Shown: piece after piece, positions 53,190 to 64,000 of the stretch
Numbering within the stretch: position 1 is the first letter of the stretch
How the letters are laid out: every line of letters starts with the position of its first letter
NCBI GenBank assembly: GCA_963169665.1
Contig: CAUJET010000155.1
Span: 1 to 64,000 of the forward strand
DNA: 64,000 nucleotides
Origin: Actinomycetota bacterium
GTDB lineage: Bacteria; Actinomycetota; Acidimicrobiia; Acidimicrobiales; Ilumatobacteraceae
Direction: 5' to 3'
The notes under the pieces: model-generated
The model's input: the letters and a program-made list of their open reading frames with translations, nothing else
Database searches by the model: none
What the model was told of the DNA's origin: nothing
Position numbers and translations under genes: made by a program

Positions 53190-53652
53190 GACCGTTCATC
53201 ACCGCATCCACGATCAGGAACGAATCGCCGGCGCCGGCGTGCCGGCTGAACACCAGCACCGGTCGATCGGGACGCGGCTCGGTGAGCGGGTCGTCCTGAT
53301 CGTCGAAGGTGAGGCCGAACGTGAACCTGGCCGTCGCCATCAGCCGGCGCAGGAACCACGCCATCAGCCGGTGGTGGCGATCGAGCGATCGCTCGCCACC
53401 GATCCGCCTCCCGAACCCGGCCGACAGCCACAGGACGAACAGCACCACCAGTACGGCCACCTCGAGCACGAGGTACACGAACGCGAACCACACGAGCCGG
53501 AACAATCTCCACCGACCGGGCACGAACCGCGAGATGAACCCGGCGACCACCAACCACAGCGGGAGCAGTCCGATCGCCCACACGAACAACGCGAACGTGA
53601 GCGGCACCGTGATCAGCCGTCGCGCCCACTTCGGCAACAGCAGCAGACGCAT
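53160..53652 (-). pseudogene. 5' part of the frameshifted acyltransferase/Abhydrolase_9 gene
   Basis: The ATG at 53652 (MRLLLLPKWARRL) overlaps the patatin stop (TGATG). It encodes two to three membrane segments and the acyltransferase motif I, RHAGAGDSF (His138 and Asp143). Homology then passes to another frame at about 53156-53169: the expected PRIVL-x-DLLQFDPAID is broken because 1 nt is extra or 2 nt are missing. Joining the frames gives a protein of about 908 residues. It may be a sequencing error, a true mutation or programmed frameshifting. Confidence 0.7.
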
Positions 53653-54485
53653 CAGCGATCGTCCGCCTCGAGACGCGCGAGGTACTCCGCGGTCGCCTCG
53701 CGCGCGCCATCGATCAGGACACGGGGATCGTCGAGGCGTCGCCAGGCCAACTGCCGCCGGTCGTCCATCGCCAACTGATGGCCACTCGGCAGGACGTGGA
53801 CCACCACGTGCTCGGGCAACCCGGCGAGGAACGTGGCGAACCGATGACGACGGGCGATCTCGAACGCCACCAACGGCGCCTCGTACAGCCGACGCGGCGG
53901 GGTCAACGCCTGCTCGACGCGGCCGACCTGCAGCACGAACACCTCGGTCGCGCCCAGAGCCACCGCCCGGTCGAGCGGGATCGAGTTCACCAGCCCGCCG
54001 TCGTAGAAGTGCTCCCCGCCGATCTCGACCGCGGGGAACAGCCCAGGGATCGCGCTCGAGGCCATCAGCGCATCGACCACGAGCCCGTCGTCGAACCACC
54101 GCTCGGTCGCACCTTCGATCGATGCGGCGACGCACTGGAACGGCACGAGGAGGTCACCGAAGCGGCGATCGCCGAGCGCCGACACCGCCATCGCCCGGAT
54201 CGCCTCGGGTTCGTACAGGTAGGGCCGTCGCCCCACGAACGACCGGATGCGGTCACGCAGGCGCGCCCGGATCTCGAGGGCTGCGGCCTGCTCCACCCAC
54301 AGGCGCTCCAGCCGATCGACACCGGCGGACGTGGGGTCGGCCGCGACGCAGGCGCCGTTGACCGACCCGATCGAGCATCCGACGACGAGATCGGGTCGGA
54401 GGCCGTGGGCGAACAGCGCGTGCAGCATCCCCACCTGCACCGCACCCCACTTGCCCCCGCCACCGAAGACGAAGGCGCGCGACAT
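53652..54485 (-). CDS. patatin-like phospholipase
   Basis: 277-residue acyl hydrolase with the patatin catalytic dyad: glycine-rich loop FGGGGKWGAVQVG, nucleophile serine in GCSIGS (GxSxG) and aspartate in YDGGLVNSIPL (DGG). The ATG at 54485 is chosen because on the minus strand a TACGAT box (54493-54498) ends 7 nt upstream; the earlier ATG at 54494 would overlap that box. It overlaps the acyltransferase/Abhydrolase_9 gene by TGATG, suggesting joint phospholipid turnover. Confidence 0.93.
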   Translation of the reverse strand: MSRAFVFGGGGKWGAVQVGMLHALFAHGLRPDLVVGCSIGSVNGACVAADPTSAGVDRLERLWVEQAAALEIRARLRDRIRSFVGRRPYLYEPEAIRAMAVSALGDRRFGDLLVPFQCVAASIEGATERWFDDGLVVDALMASSAIPGLFPAVEIGGEHFYDGGLVNSIPLDRAVALGATEVFVLQVGRVEQALTPPRRLYEAPLVAFEIARRHRFATFLAGLPEHVVVHVLPSGHQLAMDDRRQLAWRRLDDPRVLIDGAREATAEYLARLEADDR

Positions 54486-54562
54486 GGGCGGCATCGTAGT
54501 GAGCAGGCCGGACCGCCGGAGCGAGTCCTGCACCACGATCGGACCCGGCCCGGGAACGACGA

Positions 54563-54582
54563 AGGCCCCCGGACGGGGGCCT
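54563..54582 (-). terminator. terminator downstream of tRNA-Ile
   Basis: 8-bp stem (AGGCCCCC with its complement), 4-nt loop, followed on the minus strand by TCGTCGTT. Same tail as the tRNA-Ala terminator. Confidence 0.8.
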
Positions 54583-54605
54583 CGTGCGAACTGCTGGTGC
54601 GGTGG

Positions 54606-54679
54606 TGGGGCTAACAAGAATCGAACTTGTGACCTCATCCTTATCAGGGATGCGCTCTAACCGACTGAGCTATAGCCCC
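54606..54679 (-). tRNA. tRNA-Ile(GAT)
   Basis: 74-nt cloverleaf: acceptor GGGGCTA with TAGCCCC, D-arm with AGCTCAGTCGGTTAGAGC, anticodon stem CATCC/GGATG around CTGATAA, and T-arm containing GTTCGATTC. It stands in the position usual for actinobacteria, after gyrA and DUF3566. Confidence 0.97.
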
Positions 54680-54814
54680 GCTGTAGCGATTCGCCAGGCT
54701 ATCGGGCGAGGACGGAAACACTCAACTGAGAACGCGTCGGAGTACTCCTCGCCGTCGCGCGTGTTCCGAACCGCGTCCGGCGCTCAGGGGTCGACCAGAT
54801 CGGGTCAGTCCCGG

Positions 54815-56011
54815 TCAGGCCCGGGGCAGGCCGTCCGTGCCGTCGACGATCACCGGTGCCATCGACGGCGCCGGCGGTGCAGCGGGCGCGCCCCGCTGCT
54901 TCACGACGACCTCTTCCTCCAGCACGCTGACCCGGATGCCGCCGACGAGGTCGGTGATCAGGTTGAACAGCGTCGCCATCAGCACCGCGAACCCGGTGAG
55001 GCCGATCGCGACGAACAGGCCGCCGATCCAGGCGTTGTGGTAGATCTCGCCGCCCTTGAACTCGAAGCTCTCCCAGCCGAACTGCTCGAAGAACTTCTCG
55101 ACGTTGTCGACCGTGCCCGTGGCGTGGGCCACGTTCCACAACAGCACGCCCGAGGTGAGACACACCAGGTAGAGCATCACGTCGAACACGAGCGCCACCT
55201 TGAACACGCTCCAGGTGTCGACGTGGCGGACCACTCTCGTGACCCGGCGCACACGGGGCTTCGCCCGGCGGAACACCATCGGTGCCCGCAGCGGCCGCTT
55301 CGGCAGCACCACGCCGCTCGTCTCGTCGGCCGTCTCGTTTCCGATGGTCGGAATCGCCTCTGGGACCGGCGACACCGGCACCACGGGCGGCGTGACCGGC
55401 ACGATCTCCGTGCGATCGGGGGCCGGAGCGAGTGCCTCGACCTCCGGGGTCGCCACCAGCGCCGTTGGCAGATCGGCCGACACGGCCGACACGGCCGTCG
55501 CGGCATCCGTCGTCGGCGCGAGCTCGATCACGGCGGCCTCGGCCCGGCCGGTGCCGTCGACCCCGTTCGAGCCATTCGTCCCGTCGGCGCCCTCGGTGGA
55601 CGCCGGTCGGGGGATGCCGTCGGTGGACGAGCCGCCGCTCGCGTCGGTGTCCCGATCGATCACGTCGGCGCCCTGACGTGCGGCCGCCGGGACGGCGAGC
55701 GGCGGATACGTCGGATCGGCCTCGACGATCGTGGGCAGGGGCATCGCGTCCGACGGGTCGTCGACCACCGCGGGCGCCTCACTCAGTTTCGCCAATCGGT
55801 CGAGGATGTCGTCGGTGCCGGTCGTGGCCGCAGCGCCTCGCTTCGTGGAGGGGCCGGCCGAACCCGCCTTCGAGACCGAGACCTTCGGTTCGCGGGTGCC
55901 GGGGCTGCCAGCGGTCGCCGCCGCGGTCTTGGCCGTCGCCTTCTTCGGGACCGCTCGGCTGGCGGTGCGCGCCACCGTCGGCTTCGGTGCGCTGGGGTCG
56001 CCGGTGGTCAC
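54815..56011 (-). CDS. DUF3566 membrane protein
   Basis: About 398-residue protein whose C-terminal 130 residues are the DUF3566 domain: FKVALVFDVMLYLVCLTSGVLL (span 1), an extracytoplasmic loop with EKFFEQFGWESFEFKG, and LFVAIGLTGFAVLMATLFNL (span 2). The N-terminal 260 residues are long, Ala/Pro/Thr-rich and disordered. The GTG at 56011 is chosen because a TAAGCT box (56019-56024, minus strand) lies 7 nt upstream. Orthologues sit next to gyrA in most actinobacteria; the function is uncertain. Confidence 0.88.
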   Translation of the reverse strand: MTTGDPSAPKPTVARTASRAVPKKATAKTAAATAGSPGTREPKVSVSKAGSAGPSTKRGAAATTGTDDILDRLAKLSEAPAVVDDPSDAMPLPTIVEADPTYPPLAVPAAARQGADVIDRDTDASGGSSTDGIPRPASTEGADGTNGSNGVDGTGRAEAAVIELAPTTDAATAVSAVSADLPTALVATPEVEALAPAPDRTEIVPVTPPVVPVSPVPEAIPTIGNETADETSGVVLPKRPLRAPMVFRRAKPRVRRVTRVVRHVDTWSVFKVALVFDVMLYLVCLTSGVLLWNVAHATGTVDNVEKFFEQFGWESFEFKGGEIYHNAWIGGLFVAIGLTGFAVLMATLFNLITDLVGGIRVSVLEEEVVVKQRGAPAAPPAPSMAPVIVDGTDGLPRA

Positions 56012-56069
56012 GTCGACGAGCTTAGAGAACCAGGCCCCGTCGGCAGGCGCGCCTCGGGTCCGACGCCGG

Positions 56070-56408
56070 TCACGGTCCGTCCGAGGCACTCGCCACCGCG
56101 ACCGCATCGCCCACCCGGACGGTCACCGTCACGATCGACGCCCGCTCGACGAAGGCGACCATGCGGCCACCGTTGCGCGACGCGAGGCGAGCTGCGGCTG
56201 CCGCTCCCCCGTCGAGTCCGGCCAGCGCCGCGGCGTCGGCAGCGGTCTGGGCCCGTTGTCGCTGCACCATCGCCGCCCCGAGCTCGGCCGTCGCCACCGC
56301 CGTCGTGGCGGCCAGCACCACGGCGACCGCCACCAGGAGCACCATGCTGCCCCGATCCCCTGCCCTCTCGCGCGCTCGTCGCACCCGACACCTCGCTCTC
56401 TCGATCAC
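56070..56408 (-). CDS. TadE-like pseudopilin protein
   Basis: About 112-residue protein with a short basic N-terminus, the sequence RGSMVLLVAVAVVLAATTAV forming one membrane helix, and MVQRQRAQTAADAAALAG, the signature of TadE/TadG-like minor pseudopilins and the Rv3654c-like group. No CpaF ATPase, TadB/C or prepilin peptidase is in the window, so this is a solitary copy. The start is uncertain; GTG 56408 is one choice within a frame open to 56468. Confidence 0.65.
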   Translation of the reverse strand: MIERARCRVRRARERAGDRGSMVLLVAVAVVLAATTAVATAELGAAMVQRQRAQTAADAAALAGLDGGAAAAARLASRNGGRMVAFVERASIVTVTVRVGDAVAVASASDGP

Positions 56409-56527
56409 TCCCGATCCGTCTCGGCCTGACGGCCGTACCGGCGCCGAACGCGGCGCGATCAGGGGCACCCTCGAGGGAGGGCACAGGGACGCCGACGGAC
56501 GGATCCGTCGACGTCCGCGCGGAACCG

Positions 56528-61074
<4,547 letters not shown>

Positions 61075-61349
61075 TCACACCTCGAGTCATCAAGTGGGGA
61101 CGAACGCGTCGACGGTCGGACAGCACGCTGGAAAACGTGCGCTGACCTGCGACGACATGATTGGCGACGAGCTGCTGGCGACGGCACGAGGGGTGCCGCG
61201 AGCACGGGCCGCGATATGGCCGTCAGTCTACCGTGGGGGTGCCACGGACGGGTGGAGCCTCCGCGGTTCCGGACGGGTCCGGCGGTGCCCGTCGCACCCC
61301 GGTCACGCTGCGTGTTCGCGCGATTTTCGGCGCCTCGACGGCGGGTCGT

Positions 61350-61670
61350 TCAGGACCGCTTGACCCGGATCTCGAACTGCCGGATCGTGGCCCCTGCGAC
61401 GTCGTGTAGCCGCTCGCGCAGATCGGCCTCGAGGAACTTCAGCTGGGTCGCCCACGCCGGGTCGTCGACCTCCACCACGAGGCGGTCGCCGTCGAGTTTC
61501 ACCGGCTGCACGTGGGCCGCGACCGCGGGTCCGACCACCTCGTCCCACCGGCCGAACACGCCGCCCATCGCCTGCGCCGGCACTGCGCCGGCGCGCGCCG
61601 ACTCCGGTCCGCGCAGCGACCGGACCACCCCGGTGAGGGCGTCGCGCAGGGGCATCGGCTCAGTCGCCAT
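61350..61670 (-). CDS. DUF721 (DciA-like) protein
   Basis: 106-residue protein of the DUF721 family. Typical features are the helical MPLRDALTGVVRSL start, the segment VFGRWDEVVGPAVAAHVQPVKLDGDRLVVEVDDPAWATQLKFLE and a basic C-terminus. DciA members of this family help load the replicative helicase, which agrees with its place between recF and gyrB. The ATG at 61670 overlaps the recF 3' end by 11 bp. Confidence 0.92.
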   Translation of the reverse strand: MATEPMPLRDALTGVVRSLRGPESARAGAVPAQAMGGVFGRWDEVVGPAVAAHVQPVKLDGDRLVVEVDDPAWATQLKFLEADLRERLHDVAGATIRQFEIRVKRS

Positions 61671-62808
61671 CGGCGTCCACCGTAGCGGCGTCGACCGACG
61701 GGAGGTCCGGGGCGACCGACTCGACCACCGAGCCAGCCACCGTGCCGGCCACGATGCGGACGGTCGCATCCGGGTGTGCTGCGTCAGGCAGCGGCGACGC
61801 GGTGGTGAGCACCACCTGGCCAGGGGGCAGGTGGTGCAACAGTGCCGTGGCACGCTGGGCGTCGAGTTCGCTCAGGACGTCGTCGAGGATGAGCACCGGC
61901 GCGCTCCCGGTCCGGTCGGTGATGAGCCGATGGGCACCGAGGCGCAGCGCGAGGGCCAGGGTGCGCTGTTCGCCCTGAGAGGCGTGGGTCCGCGCCGGCA
62001 TGCCGTTCACCATCAGCTCGACGTCGTCACGGTGCGGACCGACCGTCGACACGCCGCGGCGCACGTCGTCGGTGCGCGACTCGGCGAGTGCCGTGGCCAG
62101 TCCCCGCTGACGCCACGGCGGTTCGTAGCGCAGCTCGATCGGGGTGACGATGCCCGCGAGGTGCTCGTAGGCCTCCTGCACCATCGGGTCGAGGCGAGCG
62201 ACGAGCACCGATCGGGCGTGGCCGAACTGGTCACCGAGTTGGGCGAGCTTGGCGTCCCACACGTCGAGGGTGATCTCGGCGGCCTCGTCGAGACGACCGT
62301 TGGCCTGCTTGAGCAGGGTGTTCCGCTGTCGCACCACCCGGTCGAGCTCGAGCCGCATGGCGTCGTACTTGAGCGCCAGGGCGACGAGGGTGTCGTCGAG
62401 GAAGCGACGCCGCTCCCCCGGGCCCTCCTTCACGAGCGCCAGGTCGTCGGGCGAGAACACGCTCACCCGCACCACGCCGAGCAGGTCGCGCGTGCGCGGC
62501 AGCTTCTGGCGGTTGACCAACACCCGGTTGCGACCCGAGCGGTTGAGCTCGGCCTCCACGAGCACCTCCCGCCCGTCCTCCTGCAGCACCGTCGCGCGGA
62601 TGATCGCGGTGTCGGCGCCCATCCGGATCAGGGCGTCGGCCGGGGCACCGCGGAAGCTGTCGAGCGTCGACAGGTACCCGAGGGCCTCGGCGAAGTTGGT
62701 CTTGCCCTGGCCGTTGAGGCCGACGACGGCGGTGGTGCCCGACGTGAGGCCGAACGACGCCGAGACGTAGTTGCGGTAGTCGACGAGGTCGAGCCGGGTG
62801 ACGATCAT
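61660..62808 (-). CDS. recF: DNA replication/repair protein RecF
   Basis: SMC-like ATPase of 382 residues that helps load RecA at gaps. Walker A GLNGQGKT (residues 30-37), the signature-like segment SQGEQRTLALALRLG and Walker B VLILDDVLSELD are present, with RNYVSASF near the start. The ATG at 62808 begins MIVTRLDLVDYRNY. About 90 bp separate it from dnaN; a short 15-bp tandem repeat lies there. Confidence 0.97.
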   Translation of the reverse strand: MIVTRLDLVDYRNYVSASFGLTSGTTAVVGLNGQGKTNFAEALGYLSTLDSFRGAPADALIRMGADTAIIRATVLQEDGREVLVEAELNRSGRNRVLVNRQKLPRTRDLLGVVRVSVFSPDDLALVKEGPGERRRFLDDTLVALALKYDAMRLELDRVVRQRNTLLKQANGRLDEAAEITLDVWDAKLAQLGDQFGHARSVLVARLDPMVQEAYEHLAGIVTPIELRYEPPWRQRGLATALAESRTDDVRRGVSTVGPHRDDVELMVNGMPARTHASQGEQRTLALALRLGAHRLITDRTGSAPVLILDDVLSELDAQRATALLHHLPPGQVVLTTASPLPDAAHPDATVRIVAGTVAGSVVESVAPDLPSVDAATVDADGD

Positions 62809-62813
62809 CGCCG

Positions 62814-62852
62814 CCCCGACGAACAGGACCCCGACGAACAGGACCCCGACGA
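62814..62852. repeat. 15-bp tandem repeat in dnaN-recF gap
   Basis: CCCCGACGAACAGGA twice plus 9 bp, starting 6 bp upstream of the recF ATG. It falls where a ribosome site would be expected. Confidence 0.8.
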
Positions 62853-62899
62853 TCGGCGCGTGAGCGTGCCGGGGCGGCAGCGGGCGCCGCCGCGGGCGA

Positions 62900-63994
62900 T
62901 CACGGGACGCGGACGGGCATCAACAGGTACAGGTAGTCGTCGGACCCCACGCCGCGCACGACGGCCGGCTTGAGCGCGTCGATCGTGGACAGCGTGATCT
63001 GGTCGGACGACACGGCCTCGACACCCGCGGCCAGGTAGTCGGGGTTGAACGCCACGGTCAGGTCGGAACCCGCGGCGCTCGCGTCGAGCTCCTCGGTCGC
63101 GTTGCCGACGTCCTGGGTGATCGCAGTGAGTTTCAACCCGTCGGCCGCGATCGACAGGCGCACCGGCGTGGCATCGCGAGCGAGGATCTTCACGCGGCGG
63201 ATGGCCTCGAGCAGCGGCTCGCGGTCGACGGTGAGCACGTTGGGGTGGCTCGCCGGGATGAGCTGGCGATAGTTCGGGAACTCGCCCTCGATCAGGCGGG
63301 TGGTGAGCCGCGTGGTGCCGATCTCGAACGTGGCGTCGCGCTCGCCGAGGCGGAGCACGAGTTCCTCGCCGAGGCCGAGCACGCGCTGCAGCTCGTTCAA
63401 GGCACGGCCGGGCACCAGGACCTTCTGGTCGGCGCCGAGGACGCTGACACCGGGCAGGTCGCGGACCGCGAGCCGGTACGAGTCGGTGGCGACGAGGCGC
63501 AGACCGTCGTTCTCGGCCGTGAGCAGCACGCCCGTGAGGATCGGGCGGGCCTCGTCGGTGCTGGCGGCGCGCACCACCTGGCGCAGCGCCTCGCCGAAGG
63601 CGGCGGCGTTGATCGTGACCGCGCTCGAGGCCGGGGCCGACAGGCGCGGGTAGTCGTCGAGCGAGAGCGGACGGACGCTGAACTGCGACCGACCCCCGCT
63701 GATCTTCACGTCGTCGTCGGTGACGTCGACCTCGACCTTGCCGGCGGGCAGGGAACGCACGATGTCGCTCGACAGCCGGGCCGGCAGCACGACGCCACCG
63801 TCGGCCTCGCCGCCGACCGCGATCTCGAGCTGGATCGTGAGATCGAGATCGGTCCCCGTGACGGTGAGCTGGTCGCCCGACAGTTCGAGCCGCAGGCCCG
63901 ACAGCACCGGCAGGGTGCCCGTACGACCGGTGGCGGCCCGCCCCGCAGTGGCCAGTGCCTCGGCCAGGGTCTCACGCTCGCAACGGAACTTCAC
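62900..63994 (-). CDS. dnaN: DNA polymerase III beta sliding clamp
   Basis: Processivity clamp of 364 residues with three similar domains; it ends in the family-typical YLYLLMPVRVP. Recognisable parts are the N-terminal MKFRCERETLAEAL, the clamp segment TRLIEGEFPNYRQLIP, and SVRPLSLDDYPRL. The start is the GTG at 63994 with only 6 bp of the window left, so its ribosome site and the dnaA-dnaN region are outside. Confidence 0.98.
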   Translation of the reverse strand: MKFRCERETLAEALATAGRAATGRTGTLPVLSGLRLELSGDQLTVTGTDLDLTIQLEIAVGGEADGGVVLPARLSSDIVRSLPAGKVEVDVTDDDVKISGGRSQFSVRPLSLDDYPRLSAPASSAVTINAAAFGEALRQVVRAASTDEARPILTGVLLTAENDGLRLVATDSYRLAVRDLPGVSVLGADQKVLVPGRALNELQRVLGLGEELVLRLGERDATFEIGTTRLTTRLIEGEFPNYRQLIPASHPNVLTVDREPLLEAIRRVKILARDATPVRLSIAADGLKLTAITQDVGNATEELDASAAGSDLTVAFNPDYLAAGVEAVSSDQITLSTIDALKPAVVRGVGSDDYLYLLMPVRVP

Positions 63995-64000
63995 AGGTCA

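Noticed and set aside
63994..64000. oriC or DnaA boxes
   Set aside because: Only 6 bp upstream of dnaN are in the window; the origin region would be outside.

Overview
This is a high-GC actinobacterial chromosome segment ending at the replication-initiation cluster. The right end reads, all on the minus strand, dnaN, recF, DUF721, gyrB, gyrA, a TadE-like protein, a DUF3566 membrane protein and tRNA-Ile(GAT), which is the usual actinobacterial order. dnaA and oriC must lie just beyond base 64000. Two luciferase-like oxidoreductases, tandem P450s, a type III glutamine synthetase and many apparently leaderless genes fit an environmental actinomycete, perhaps of the class Acidimicrobiia. The genus is inference and cannot be fixed from sequence alone.

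Layout. 1-3.7 kb: two tandem cytochrome P450 genes facing an acyl-CoA dehydrogenase. 3.8-7.4 kb: type III glutamine synthetase and an MFS exporter. 7.4-11 kb: a four-gene ABC transporter operon (ATPase, permease, ATPase, permease). 11-20 kb: class III aminotransferase, AlkB, TrmH-type methyltransferase coupled to 3-hydroxybutyryl-CoA dehydrogenase, an OafA-SGNH acyltransferase, a cNMP-binding protein, tRNA-Ala(TGC) and an LLM oxidoreductase. 20-30 kb: BrkB-like and DUF2252 proteins, a Dcu-type carrier, a lipoprotein, an N-formylglutamate-amidohydrolase-like protein, and a coupled operon of HerA-like ATPase, membrane protein and K+-channel-like protein. 30-37 kb: D-aminoacylase-like amidohydrolase, an MttB-family methyltransferase, a TetR regulator, an FAD oxidoreductase and tryptophan 2,3-dioxygenase. 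37-48 kb: EF-G-like GTPase, a PspC two-component system, a PspC membrane protein, an F420-type LLM oxidoreductase, a molybdopterin oxidoreductase and MgtE_N/CBS plus DUF1003 proteins. 48-54.5 kb: hydrolase, NAD(P)-binding protein, VOC protein, a frameshifted acyltransferase/Abhydrolase_9 fusion and a patatin.

The most interesting signals are these. (1) Two copies of an identical-arm palindrome, TGTACAG-N2-CTGTACA, sit at the promoters of the MttB-family gene and the FAD oxidoreductase gene that flank the TetR gene; this looks like an undescribed methylated-amine regulon. (2) A TAnnnT box recurs 6-8 nt before many start codons, indicating widespread leaderless transcription. (3) 11- or 13-bp tandem repeats containing TGA lie on stop codons at five loci. 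(4) A 113-bp palindromic element has four alternating copies of one 11-bp word. (5) tRNA-Ile and tRNA-Ala are 36 kb apart but share a 21-bp terminator context. No IS element, prophage, CRISPR array or riboswitch was seen, and no gene-free stretch exceeds 300 bp.
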